Of a DNA stretch of 64,000 nt, positions 36,011 to 45,349 are shown piece by piece. Positions within the stretch are counted from its first letter, which is position 1. Each line of letters opens with the position of its first letter. The translations under genes and the position numbers were made by a program. The notes below the pieces were generated by a model that was not told where the DNA came from, did not search any database, and worked only from the letters and a program-made list of their open reading frames with translations. The stretch comes from Phyllobacterium sp. T1293 (GTDB lineage Bacteria > Pseudomonadota > Alphaproteobacteria > Rhizobiales > Rhizobiaceae): NCBI RefSeq assembly GCF_020731415.2, contig NZ_CP088276.1:62001-126000 (forward strand), in the 5' to 3' direction.

Positions 36011-37099
36011 CTATTGCAGTGCAAACACCGCACAAGGCGCAGCAATGCCTCGCAATGAATGCTCACCGAGCGGGATCAATGGTTGTCTGATTTGCGCGGC
36101 AAAACTACCTGATAGCAACGCCGAGTGACCAAGTGGCTTGCAAAGGCCCTCCAATCGGCTCACCAGATTGACGGCAGAGCCAATCGCCGTAAAATCCAGC
36201 CTGTCGGCGGTGCCGATATTGCCCCATAGCATCTCGCCAAGATGCAGCGCGGTGCCGAATGACAGTGGCGGCACATTCTGCGTGGCACGGGTGCGATTGA
36301 GATGATCCATTCCGGCACGGGCGGCGGCGACGGCGCGCAGTGCCGCCTCGCATGCAGCAGTAGCGTCTCGCTCTCCGATTGGAAAGATCGCCAGCACACC
36401 ATCGCCGATGAACTTCAGCACTTCACCGCCGAAGACATGAACAGCACCGGCAATGCGGTCGAACCAGGCATCAAGTGCCGTGATCACTTCCTTTGCCTCC
36501 GTTGATTCCGATAGCTCGGTAAAACCACGAAGGTCAGCAAAAAGCAGGGCGGCCCGAATGGTTTCACCGGGCTCGCGCCGGGAGCGACCGGCCAGTACCT
36601 GAGTGGCGCTGCGCCGACCGAGATAAGCTGTTAGCAGCGCTGACAATGTCGAGCGCGTGGCCAGCAAAGCAAGCGGTGCGGCGGCAAAGCGTGCGACCTC
36701 ACGCAGCAGTTCCGATTCAGCTGCGGTAAATGGGCGGCTCGCAGTCCAGCCAAGCATTGTACCATCAGATGCTCCCGCTCCTCCGGCAAAATCCTCCTGT
36801 ATGACACCGGTGCCAAGGCTCTCAAGCCAGTTGCGGGCGATTTGGTTTTGGTCAGTATTGGAAGATCTGGCCAAGCCCAGCGCCTCGATAACTGTCCCTG
36901 TGTCGGCTCGCCACAGCCAGGTGCGCTGCTCGATGACGGGGTGGGGCGCTGCTTGAGTGAGCGCACCACCGACCAGCGGCATATCCTCGGCCATGAGCCG
37001 CGCGGCGAGCGCCGTCAGAAAGGCGTCGCCGTCAGGCATATCAACCGCGTTATCAATCAGGAAGGAAAGAGCGGACGGCAGCTGCATGGCTGTCATCAT
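36011..37099 (-). CDS. Class III adenylate/guanylate cyclase
   Basis: Cyclase of about 362 aa. The C-terminal catalytic domain (about residues 165-360) shows metal-binding Asp in LLFADLRGFTEL and in FIGDGVLAIFP, a Lys in GGEVLKFIGDG as in adenylyl cyclases, and the transition-state Asn/Arg in AIGSAVNLVSRLEG. The N-terminal 150 residues are an unassigned sensor-like region. ATG 37099 is chosen; GTG 37123 would add eight residues and the ribosome site is poor either way. It probably makes cAMP for a local signal; no receptor is adjacent. Confidence 0.82.
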   Translation of the reverse strand: MMTAMQLPSALSFLIDNAVDMPDGDAFLTALAARLMAEDMPLVGGALTQAAPHPVIEQRTWLWRADTGTVIEALGLARSSNTDQNQIARNWLESLGTGVIQEDFAGGAGASDGTMLGWTASRPFTAAESELLREVARFAAAPLALLATRSTLSALLTAYLGRRSATQVLAGRSRREPGETIRAALLFADLRGFTELSESTEAKEVITALDAWFDRIAGAVHVFGGEVLKFIGDGVLAIFPIGERDATAACEAALRAVAAARAGMDHLNRTRATQNVPPLSFGTALHLGEMLWGNIGTADRLDFTAIGSAVNLVSRLEGLCKPLGHSALLSGSFAAQIRQPLIPLGEHSLRGIAAPCAVFALQ

Positions 37100-37211
37100 G
37101 CAGCGGTGACGGGCGCCTGTCACGAGGTTTTGTTTGTTGCGCTAAATCTCGATTGGCTTACATTGCACCAGTATTTGAATGGCATTGCGTCCTGTTGGGA
37201 GGAGATCGCCG

Positions 37212-37649
37212 ATGACCGAGCCGCTTCGCAATGAAATCGAAATTGCAGCCCCACAGGCAACAGTCTTTGCCTTCCTCACCGATCCCGACAAAATTCTGCG
37301 CTGGATGGGCACGAAAGCAACCGTTGAGCCACACCCTGGGGGCATCTATCTGCTCAGCATGCGTGACGCCATGACAGCGCGCGGTCAGTTCACCGAGGTA
37401 ATCCCGGTTCATCGCCTCGCCTATAGCTTCGGCTGGGAGGGAAGCCAGGACGTGCCGCCGGGTTCGAGCCTGGTCGAGATCGATCTTATCGAGAAAGACG
37501 GGGGAACTTTGGTGCGCTTCACCCATAGCGGACTGCCCAACGAGACGGAACGCGCAAACCATGAAAAGGGCTGGAACCATTATCTGGGCCGTCTGACGGT
37601 GGCTGCGGCTGGTGGCGACCCGGGGCCGGATAAGTCTGCGGGGGCGTAA
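37212..37649 (+). CDS. AHSA1/SRPBCC-family protein
   Basis: Protein of 145 aa with the START-like helix-grip fold of the AHSA1 group: EIAAPQATVFAFLTDPDKILRWMG opens the fold and GTLVRFTHSGLPNE with GWNHYLGRL closes it. Such proteins bind hydrophobic ligands or act in stress or resistance. GGGAGGAGAT precedes ATG 37212; the frame stays open 11 codons further upstream. It is divergent from the cyclase gene. Confidence 0.8.
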   Translation: MTEPLRNEIEIAAPQATVFAFLTDPDKILRWMGTKATVEPHPGGIYLLSMRDAMTARGQFTEVIPVHRLAYSFGWEGSQDVPPGSSLVEIDLIEKDGGTLVRFTHSGLPNETERANHEKGWNHYLGRLTVAAAGGDPGPDKSAGA

Positions 37650-37721
37650 GACCAAGGGTACATAACGATCAAGCCCGGCGTCGACCGTGGGGCCAAGGCG
37701 TCCTGCGTCAATGATTGTCCA

Positions 37722-38186
37722 TCATGCAGACAGGACCAGATCGGCAATCATTTCGCCGTCCTCGTCCAGCCCTTCTTCTACGAAGCCGGCGGCGCGATAG
37801 AGCTGCCGCGCGCCTTCATTCTCGGGAGCATAGCAAATCGAAACATGCCGCACATGACCGAGGCTTCGGATTTCTTCCAGCGCTTTTCCCAGCGCAGCTT
37901 TGCCATAGCCGCGGCCCTGATGCGCACGATCGATCATGAAACGATATATGCGTGCCTCATCATCGTCCTCGGGCGCTTCGTACATCAGGAAACCGATCAC
38001 GCGATTTTCCGTTATCACAACGCGTGGTCGTGCATCTTCGTCAAGCGCAGCTTCGTCCAGCGAATCCGAGTTAGTTGCAACAAAACTCAACTGGTCAGGA
38101 CCAAGCGTCAGAGACGTAACCAAGGCACGATTGGCCTCCGTCACAGGCTCTAGATGGACTTCCGCGGTTTTCTGCTGGTCTGCCAA
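37722..38186 (-). CDS. GNAT-family N-acetyltransferase downstream of the Pls-type synthetase
   Basis: Acetyltransferase of 154 aa. The acetyl-CoA binding loop is RAHQGRGYGKAAL (Q/R-x-x-G-x-G/A), followed by the expected YAPENEGARQLYRAAGF. The N terminus (EVHLEPVTEANRALVTSL) resembles diamine/spermidine acetyltransferases of the BltD type, so an amino group on a polyamine or lysine-like substrate is plausible. It is 61 bases after the synthetase gene on the same strand, so they may share a transcript. A self-protection or tailoring role for the cationic product is an inference. Confidence 0.82.
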   Translation of the reverse strand: MADQQKTAEVHLEPVTEANRALVTSLTLGPDQLSFVATNSDSLDEAALDEDARPRVVITENRVIGFLMYEAPEDDDEARIYRFMIDRAHQGRGYGKAALGKALEEIRSLGHVRHVSICYAPENEGARQLYRAAGFVEEGLDEDGEMIADLVLSA

Positions 38187-38247
38187 GGTGTAATCTCCGA
38201 TCCAATTTCTCGGTTCATTGATCTACATGACACGACCAGCTTTCCAG

Positions 38248-41200
38248 TCAAGCGGATGTCTTGGAGGCGCTATTGAAAACTGGAGTGACGAACCGATGCA
38301 GCTTGGCCGGGTTGCCCCGCCATATGGAGTTCGGTTCCAGCACTTCACCCTTCATCACGAATGAGTCGACGTCGACCATCGATCCGTCGCCCATCACGAC
38401 GCCGTAGTGAACAAAGGCAGCAGGCCCCAGCGTACAACCCTTGCCGATGCGGATGAAGTCGGACTTGAACGCACCTTCTTCCAGCGAATGGGCCTGAATG
38501 ACGCAACCTTCATTGAGGGTGGTGTCATCGCCAATTTCCACCAGTGAGCGTTCGGTCAGGTTGCTGCCGCCATCATAAACCCTCTTGCCGACCTTGACGC
38601 CCAGCAGGCGTAAGATCATTGGCCGGAATGGGGTGCCGCCAAACAGGCGGGTAATAGGCGAATCCGACAGCTTCCAATGGCGTTCATGATGCCAGAATGG
38701 AGCGTCATAGATCGTCGTCATCTGTGGTTTCAACTTGCCAAAACCAAGACTTGCCCGCTCGAGCAGAACATAGAAAGGAATGGTGATCGCCGATGTCAGG
38801 AGTACGGCGACGAAAAGCGCGACCTCTGCCCATTCGGTATAATAGTTCAGCGCACGATCCCAAATAACCAGTGTGGCAAATAGCATGACCCATTGAGCCG
38901 CCAGAAACAGAAGTGCCGTCACCGCATTGTAGCGGTTTTTGAGTATCAGGCGGCTGCGGCGTTCATCTTCACTGATGCCCGCTATAAGTTCCTTATCCCT
39001 GTTCACCATGCGCGGGATTTCGAAGGAAGGTGAGCCCAGAAGCCCCACATTTTCGCGGATTGGTCCGTCAATGGGGATCATCACCTTGGTGCCGAGCAGG
39101 CAGTTGTCGCCGGTTCGACCGTCTGACGGATAATAGATATTGTTGCCCAGATAGTTACGCTCGCCAATCTTCGTATGTTCAAGCCGGAATGCTGAGGCTG
39201 ATTTGTGCATGTTGATCATGAACAGGCCATCCGACACCATGGTTTGGCTGCCAATCTCGCACAGGAGAGGATTTTCGTGTTGTTGATTGCTGCCGAAATT
39301 CGATCCGGTCTGCACGACTTTGTTGAGATTCCAGCCGATGGCGCGGATGTAATGGACAATCGCGGAGCTATCGCCAAACAGGAGATTGAGGACGCGGGAA
39401 TTGCTGCTGAATTCAACGACAGTTTGCAGCCAGTAACGGAAACCATAAAGGGTATAGGCCCGTCCGGATTTCAAAACCAGACTGAACAGTCGAGGCACTA
39501 CAAGCGCTGAGAACAGAGCTATAGCAATATATCCGAACAGCGTGACGGTGGTTCCGATTGCAACAATACCGATTGTCTCCTGATAATCGTCGCTGACATT
39601 CTGCCAATAGCTGTGGAACAGGAGTGGTATAGGCGTAACAAAGGCGAACAGCCCCACAAGTTGCGCCGCTTCATAGAGAACGCGTCTGACATTGGAGGAG
39701 TTCACATTGCGGACTTTGCAATACTCCGCCGTCGTTGGCACGGCTGGTGATCCATGCCAGTGCGCGCCATCAGGAATGCTCTGCCCGCGCTGGAGTGAGG
39801 ATGCATGACCAAGCTGGGCGCGATCACCCATTTTGGTATTGATATCGAGTGTGGAGCCGACGCCTATGAAAGCATCATGGCCAATCGTCAGCGGCCCCGT
39901 ATGGATATAGCCGGACTGGGCACGATAGCCGAGGATCATCGATTCCTTGCGCAGGATCGTGTTGTCGCCAATGGATATGAGGTCCGTACACACAGGAACT
40001 GTGCGGCATTCAATGACAGTGTTTCGGCCAAGCTTGGCACCGAGAAGCCGCAGATAAATGCTGTAAAGCGGGCTGCCGCGGAAGAGAACGACAGGCGCCG
40101 TGCGGATCAATGTCTGAACGACCCAAAAGCGGTAGTAGCGCAAGCCCCAGATGGGGAACGCTTCCGGTTTCCACCGGCCCACCAGTGCCCATTTCGCGAT
40201 GATTGCAACGCCCGACATTCCGAAGAAAACGCCGCCCGAAAGCAGCACACAGCGCAGATACAGTTGCAGCGGTTCGTCGAGTTTGTCGTAGGTCCAGTTG
40301 AGCCCACGGTTGAATGCCCACAAACCCAGATAACTATAGAGCCCGTAGAATAGCAGTTGCGCCATTCCGCAGGTCCAATAGGCAATGTTCGACGCCCGGT
40401 GCGTAAGAACGCGCTCGTTCGTGGCAGTCGTCATCTCCTCCGGGATACGCAGATGTTGCGCGAGGCGTGCCACGGTCGGGTAGAGGTAGATATCCCGCAT
40501 GGACGCCGTCGCCCATTCTTTTCTGGTACGCACACGGGCGCAGAAGCGGGCCATGAGAAGAGAATTGGCACCAAGATCGTCGAAGAAGTTGTCCTCCATG
40601 GACACCTCATCGAATTTCAGCACCTCGGCCAGCGCGACACCCAGAAAACGTTCGTCATCATTGCTGGGTGGGACGATCGTTCGCTCGGCCGAAAGTCGAA
40701 CGCTTGTTGGTTTCGGAAGCTGGCGTGTATCTGTCTTGTTGGCAACTGTCATCGGTATTGCCGACAGTTCTTCCAGGTAGGAAGGCACCATATAATCTGG
40801 CAAGCGACGCTTCAGCTCCCGGGCAAGGTCGGCACGAGAGATTGTTGGCAATCCCGTCTTGGGTGCGTAATAAGCAACGAGTTCCACGCGACCCGGTTCA
40901 ATTTCCCAGGTTGTCACAGCGGCCTGTGCAATCTCGGGCTGATCCAGCAATACCGCTTCGATCTCTCCGAGTTCGATGCGGTATCCGCGAATTTTTACCT
41001 GTGTATCTATGCGACCGTGATATTCGATCTCCCGGCCATCATTGATCCGGCCAAGATCGCCCGTCCGATAAATGCGCTTTGACGGGTTATTCGGCAGGCC
41101 AATGAAATCGGGGATGAACTTCTGTTCGGTCAGATCAGGCCTGTTGAGATAGCCCACGGCAAGTCCGATACCTGCAATGCATATCTCACCCAATTCTCCG

Positions 41201-42387
41201 GGCTCGGTAAGTGCCGGTGTCGTAGGATCAAGAACGACAATAGAGTAGGTGGGCAGGGGAGCGCCGATGGTCACGGGCCTGTCCGGCGTGAGCATACCCA
41301 TTGTTGCCGTAACGGTGGCTTCAGTTGGGCCATAGGTGTTGAGGATTTGGCGGCCGGGCTTCGACCAGCGCACCACGAGGTTGTGGGAGCACGCCTCACC
41401 GCCCACCAGTAGCGCCCGCAAAGTCGGTACGTCGCTCTCTATGGACGAAAGCAGCGTTGGGCTGCAGGCCATGCAGGTAACGTCATTCGTCCGAAGAAAA
41501 TCGGCAAGCTCCTCGCCCACCAGTGTCAGCGGGCCCGGTGCAGGCACCACCGTTGCACCGGCGACAAACGGCACCCAGATTTCTTCCGCCGAGAAATCGA
41601 AGGCAATGGTCATGCCCTGATAAACGCGGTCTTCTGGCCGGTAGCCGTAGGATGCCGCAGCAACCCGCACAAAATTGCAAATACTCTGATGCGTGATGAC
41701 CACACCCTTGGGTCTGCCGGTGGTTCCTGACGTGTAGAGAATGTAGCAGACATCGTCGGATGGGGCGGTCGCAGCGGTTGATGGCAATGGTTTGTCAGAC
41801 ATCGCCGTGATTTCCGCGGCAACGCTGTCAATCAATACGTGGGGTACGGGCAGTTGTTCGACCCGGGACGAATAGGCCGCGATGGAAACAAGCAGCCCGA
41901 CACTGGCGTCTTCGATGATGAGCTTCATGCGCTCTTCAGGAAAAGCCGTAGCGAGCGGAACGAAGGCTGCTCCCGCCTTCATTACAGCGAGCAAGGTAAC
42001 GTAGGTCTCGGCGGACCGGTCGAGAAGAAGCCCCACCCGATCGCCCGGTCGCACACCCCGGTCAACCAGAACGCGGGCAAACTGATTGGCCCGCTTGTTC
42101 AGTTCACGATAAGTCCAGACACGGCCTTCGGAGATTACAGCCGGTGACAAATCATAAGCGACAGCGAGCTGTTCGAAGAACTTGTCAAGGCGCTCGCCTG
42201 GCCGTCCTTCATGCGCAAAATCGGCACCCGTCAGAATCTGAGGGTGGGCGGCAATTCCGGAAGCGGGGGTGTTTTTCACAGTCGCATCAGCACTTCCGAA
42301 ACCAGCCGTTGTTCCGGACTGATTACTTGCATTCTTCGCCGCGCCCTTATCGAGTCCGGCACCGTCAACCCCGTGTTCCATTTCCAT
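38248..42387 (-). CDS. Pls/PosA-type membrane nonribosomal peptide synthetase
   Basis: Single-module synthetase of 1379 aa with the layout of epsilon-poly-L-lysine synthetase. Adenylation domain at 65-560 (A3 YILYTSGTTGRPKG, A5 NTYGPTE, A7 YRTGDLG, A10 lysine K551); peptidyl carrier at about 580-650 with phosphopantetheine serine S609 (LGANSL). Then six membrane helices (about 670-695, 708-737, 903-927, 940-970, 1155-1178, 1188-1212) divide three soluble parts resembling left-handed beta-helices, the tandem C domains of this family. No condensation or thioesterase domain. By hand the specificity residues read D264, F265, E268, then A, L, G, T, V, T, K551, close to lysine-type codes I recall. 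A cationic homopoly(amino acid) product is inferred. The AraC gene is divergent. Confidence 0.85.
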   Translation of the reverse strand: MEMEHGVDGAGLDKGAAKNASNQSGTTAGFGSADATVKNTPASGIAAHPQILTGADFAHEGRPGERLDKFFEQLAVAYDLSPAVISEGRVWTYRELNKRANQFARVLVDRGVRPGDRVGLLLDRSAETYVTLLAVMKAGAAFVPLATAFPEERMKLIIEDASVGLLVSIAAYSSRVEQLPVPHVLIDSVAAEITAMSDKPLPSTAATAPSDDVCYILYTSGTTGRPKGVVITHQSICNFVRVAAASYGYRPEDRVYQGMTIAFDFSAEEIWVPFVAGATVVPAPGPLTLVGEELADFLRTNDVTCMACSPTLLSSIESDVPTLRALLVGGEACSHNLVVRWSKPGRQILNTYGPTEATVTATMGMLTPDRPVTIGAPLPTYSIVVLDPTTPALTEPGELGEICIAGIGLAVGYLNRPDLTEQKFIPDFIGLPNNPSKRIYRTGDLGRINDGREIEYHGRIDTQVKIRGYRIELGEIEAVLLDQPEIAQAAVTTWEIEPGRVELVAYYAPKTGLPTISRADLARELKRRLPDYMVPSYLEELSAIPMTVANKTDTRQLPKPTSVRLSAERTIVPPSNDDERFLGVALAEVLKFDEVSMEDNFFDDLGANSLLMARFCARVRTRKEWATASMRDIYLYPTVARLAQHLRIPEEMTTATNERVLTHRASNIAYWTCGMAQLLFYGLYSYLGLWAFNRGLNWTYDKLDEPLQLYLRCVLLSGGVFFGMSGVAIIAKWALVGRWKPEAFPIWGLRYYRFWVVQTLIRTAPVVLFRGSPLYSIYLRLLGAKLGRNTVIECRTVPVCTDLISIGDNTILRKESMILGYRAQSGYIHTGPLTIGHDAFIGVGSTLDINTKMGDRAQLGHASSLQRGQSIPDGAHWHGSPAVPTTAEYCKVRNVNSSNVRRVLYEAAQLVGLFAFVTPIPLLFHSYWQNVSDDYQETIGIVAIGTTVTLFGYIAIALFSALVVPRLFSLVLKSGRAYTLYGFRYWLQTVVEFSSNSRVLNLLFGDSSAIVHYIRAIGWNLNKVVQTGSNFGSNQQHENPLLCEIGSQTMVSDGLFMINMHKSASAFRLEHTKIGERNYLGNNIYYPSDGRTGDNCLLGTKVMIPIDGPIRENVGLLGSPSFEIPRMVNRDKELIAGISEDERRSRLILKNRYNAVTALLFLAAQWVMLFATLVIWDRALNYYTEWAEVALFVAVLLTSAITIPFYVLLERASLGFGKLKPQMTTIYDAPFWHHERHWKLSDSPITRLFGGTPFRPMILRLLGVKVGKRVYDGGSNLTERSLVEIGDDTTLNEGCVIQAHSLEEGAFKSDFIRIGKGCTLGPAAFVHYGVVMGDGSMVDVDSFVMKGEVLEPNSIWRGNPAKLHRFVTPVFNSASKTSA

Positions 42388-42784
42388 ACTTTCTAGTCAT
42401 AGCCCAAGCATTGCCGCGCATATGTTCGCGCAGGGCATCATGCAATCTCTTCACAAAGCATTGTCTATCGGCTGGCTGTGCGCCGTGGCTGAAATGACCT
42501 CTCCGTCATGGATGCGGAATACCCCAAGCTTCCATAAAAGAAAAGCCCGGAACTCCGGGTGGTCATTACTATAAACGCCAATCTCACTACATAAGGGCTG
42601 AATGATATTACATAATAACCATGATCCAGAACGCTGGGTGCTTAGCCTGTCGCCAATCATGCGATCAGGGATATCCACTGAGTGATGTCAGGTTAGCTCA
42701 TCTATGACGGAGAAGGTCTTTTGATTGGCGGCCTTATCGGGCAATATGCATTCGTCAATAGACTTCATATTGGGAGGAAGGTCG
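42388..42784. other. Divergent leader region between synthetase and AraC gene
   Basis: This 397-base region should hold promoters for both flanking genes. It includes a strong minus-strand hairpin with a T-rich tail at 42537-42559. A minus-strand frame from 42678 to 42451 (75 codons at most) passes through that hairpin; it lacks a ribosome site and resembles nothing known, so it is not called a gene. Confidence 0.5.
42537..42559 (-). terminator. Terminator-like hairpin in the synthetase leader
   Basis: On the minus strand CCCGG, AGTT, CCGGG (42559 to 42546) is followed by CTTTTCTTTT. That is a compact Rho-independent terminator, yet no minus-strand gene ends here: it lies about 150 bases before the synthetase start. 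It may be an attenuator in the synthetase mRNA leader or end a small RNA. Confidence 0.6.
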
Positions 42785-43672
42785 ATGCGGCCGGATCTTG
42801 AAGTCGTTCAGATCAATAGCGACGAAGCATTCAGGGCTTGGTCGCATGGCTACCCTCATCATATAGCCCGATGGCACTTCCATCCTGAATATGAAATCCA
42901 TCTGATAGCAGAGACAACGGGTTACTATTTCATCGGGGACTTTATCGGCGAATTTGAACCGGGCAATCTGGTGTTGACGGGACCAAACTTGCCGCACAAT
43001 TGGATAAGCAATATCCCAGACGACCAAATTATCGATATGCGTGATTTCGTCGTTCAATTTACCCAGAAGTTTATTGAGAACACGATTGAGGTGATACCGG
43101 AACTATCTGCTTTCAAGGTATTGTTGGATGAAAGTCCACGCGGTCTGTTCTTTGATGCTGAGACCGGAGCCGCTGTCCGGCCTATGCTTCTGGAACTGTT
43201 CGATGCAAGCGGAGCCCGCCGGATTGCGCAATTTATGAGCATTGTTGACAAATTGATCAATGCCAGAGAGCGAAGGCAATTGGCAAGCCATGGCTATATG
43301 CCAGATCCTTCGGGCTATATGTCCAGCTCCATAAACAAGGTGCTGTCCTATATCTCTGAAAACCTGACGACATTTGACAAAGACGTTAGCCTCGCGGCCA
43401 TTGCCGGGCAGAGTGCCAGCGCGTTCTCGATGTCATTTCGCCGGCACACAGGGATGACGCCGGTGCATTATGTAAACCGCTTGAGGATCAATCTGGCCTG
43501 CCAGCTATTGATGAGCGAGGAGAACATGACGGTAACGGACATTTGTTACGAAGTCGGCTTCAATAATCTTTCAAACTTCAATCGCCAGTTTCTGACGTTG
43601 AAGGGTATGCCGCCGTCCCGGTTCCGTTCGTTATATGCGACGCAATTTACAAGGAAAGCAGCTGACCAATAA
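42785..43672 (+). CDS. AraC-family regulator with cupin-type sensor
   Basis: Regulator of 295 aa. The N-terminal half (about residues 15-125) looks like a cupin sensor (ARWHFHPEYEIHLI, FEPGNLVLTGPNLPHNW). The C-terminal 100 residues are two AraC helix-turn-helices (DVSLAAIAGQSASAFSMSFRR, MTVTDICYEVGFNNLSNFNRQF). ATG 42785 has GGAGGAAGG just upstream, far better than TTG 42725 or ATG 42746. It is divergent from the Pls-type synthetase, making that gene the first candidate target. Confidence 0.85.
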   Translation: MRPDLEVVQINSDEAFRAWSHGYPHHIARWHFHPEYEIHLIAETTGYYFIGDFIGEFEPGNLVLTGPNLPHNWISNIPDDQIIDMRDFVVQFTQKFIENTIEVIPELSAFKVLLDESPRGLFFDAETGAAVRPMLLELFDASGARRIAQFMSIVDKLINARERRQLASHGYMPDPSGYMSSSINKVLSYISENLTTFDKDVSLAAIAGQSASAFSMSFRRHTGMTPVHYVNRLRINLACQLLMSEENMTVTDICYEVGFNNLSNFNRQFLTLKGMPPSRFRSLYATQFTRKAADQ

Positions 43673-43708
43673 GGCACGGTCTTGATCCAATCGACGCGTG
43701 TGCCGGGC

Positions 43709-45349
43709 TCATGCGGCTTTCGCCGTGGAGAGCGCTGACATGGGCGCGATATCCAATTTTGGCAATGCTACCGTGAAAACCGCTCCGTTCTTGTTTGACG
43801 CCGAGAGCGTTCCGTTGACGCGTTCCACGATTCTCTGCGACAGGGAAAGACCCAAGCCCATTCCACTGTCTTTGGTTGTGAAGAAGGGTTGGAATAGTTG
43901 CCCAAGTGTGTCCTCGCTCAAGCCGGAGCCGTTGTCGGATACACGGACGATGCTGTTATCCTGATCGACAAGGGTTTTGATTGTGATGCGCTTTCTTGTC
44001 TGGTGTGATGCGCTAAGCGCGTCAATTGCATTGCGTATGAGATTATGAATAACCTGCTCAAATTCTATTTTGTTGATACTTGCGACGGGTGATAGTTCGG
44101 CAAGATCAAGCGTCAATGAAACCCCTTGGCGCTTGATTTCCGGATTGAGTATTTCAACAATGTCCAAGATTGAACTGTTGAGTTCGGTGGCTTCCGGTGA
44201 GGCACTTTTGTAGACAATATAGTCTCGGATTCTTCCAAGTATCAGACTTGCCCTTTTCGCCTCACGAATATTAGCGGTCATTGTCCGGCGCAGAAAATCC
44301 GTCTGTACCATTTCGTCACCTTCCTCAAGAGACTTGAGGCTGGCCTGACTCTGATTGAGCAATGAGGAAAGCGGCTGGGCTAGCTCATGAATGATACCGG
44401 CGGCCAGCTCGCCCACTGCGTTAACACGGGCTGCGTGCTCCAACCGGGTTTCCTTTTCCAACCTCGCAGCACGCTTGAGTGCCTTGCCTTCGGATCGTTG
44501 CAACCGCCGCGAAAGCTTGTGCTGGTGCAGGGCATAGTAGCTGGCTACCACCGCAATTGTGGAGAGGCCGCAATATACAATGAAGCCTATCAGACTGAAG
44601 AGTTCATACAGCTTGACGATTTCACTCAGGTGAAAGACGGTCTTTTCTGAAAATCTTGTCGAGTCATCCGGCATAATATTGGGTGTGCTTGAAACGATTG
44701 TCCGGTCGAGTTGAAGCTCGAAAGAGAACGCGGAGTTCTGTCGATCATTCAGTTGAATGATGGGCATGTCGCCGATATCCCACTCTATCTTGGGAGAGCC
44801 ATCCTGAAGCAGCGGCTTGAGCATTTCCGCCACATCCACAACCATAACTATAGCATAGTGAAAATTGGCGTTCTCAGCATGTGCGGTCGTAATATATTGC
44901 CCGGGAAAATTGACATCTGCAAAGGCGCGAAGCGTGCCATGGGGCTGGTTGACAACTTTCGGCAGAATTGCCCGTATCGACATATCACTCTTGTCAGCGG
45001 GGAAATTTGCCATCCGTCTGGCATATAAAGGGTTATCATCCTTGGGAAGCTCATACAGGTTCACGATGCGGATACGTGGGTACTGTTCCATCGTATGTTG
45101 CACCAATGCGCCGAAGATTTTCATGGCTTCCAAGTCGGATAGTGTAGCGAAAATCTCGAAGGATTTGACGAAAGCAAAATTCTGGGTAATGCGGCGGTCC
45201 AGACAATCGGCGATTTCATTGGCTGTCGCGGAGAACGCGTGCGACTTGTCCTGAAAGGTCATGAACCCCGAAATTGAAACATACATCACCTGCGCCAAAA
45301 ACCAGATGGACGCCGCAATGATCAGTGATGGTTTCAGAGCCTTCCGCAA
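43709..45349 (-). CDS. Orphan membrane sensor histidine kinase
   Basis: Kinase of 546 aa. A first helix (about residues 8-29) and a second (about 250-272) enclose a periplasmic sensor of some 220 residues, possibly Cache-like. A short coiled coil leads to HisKA with phospho-acceptor H321 (GELAAGIIHELAQPLSS, DctB/FixL-like), then the N box (EQVIHNLIRNAIDAL), G1 (VRVSDNGSGL) and G2 (GMGLGLSLSQRIVE). The start appears to be TTG 45349, since the nearest upstream ATG leads to a stop. No response regulator lies next to it. Confidence 0.85.
   Translation of the reverse strand: MRKALKPSLIIAASIWFLAQVMYVSISGFMTFQDKSHAFSATANEIADCLDRRITQNFAFVKSFEIFATLSDLEAMKIFGALVQHTMEQYPRIRIVNLYELPKDDNPLYARRMANFPADKSDMSIRAILPKVVNQPHGTLRAFADVNFPGQYITTAHAENANFHYAIVMVVDVAEMLKPLLQDGSPKIEWDIGDMPIIQLNDRQNSAFSFELQLDRTIVSSTPNIMPDDSTRFSEKTVFHLSEIVKLYELFSLIGFIVYCGLSTIAVVASYYALHQHKLSRRLQRSEGKALKRAARLEKETRLEHAARVNAVGELAAGIIHELAQPLSSLLNQSQASLKSLEEGDEMVQTDFLRRTMTANIREAKRASLILGRIRDYIVYKSASPEATELNSSILDIVEILNPEIKRQGVSLTLDLAELSPVASINKIEFEQVIHNLIRNAIDALSASHQTRKRITIKTLVDQDNSIVRVSDNGSGLSEDTLGQLFQPFFTTKDSGMGLGLSLSQRIVERVNGTLSASNKNGAVFTVALPKLDIAPMSALSTAKAA

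Noticed and set aside
40357..41082. 241-codon plus-strand frame inside the synthetase gene
   Set aside because: Antisense to the adenylation domain, whose motifs are intact; no protein likeness.
42451..42678. Possible small minus-strand gene or MbtH-like partner of the synthetase
   Set aside because: The frame lacks the MbtH sequence pattern and a ribosome site, and a terminator-like hairpin crosses it. Kept only as a leader candidate.
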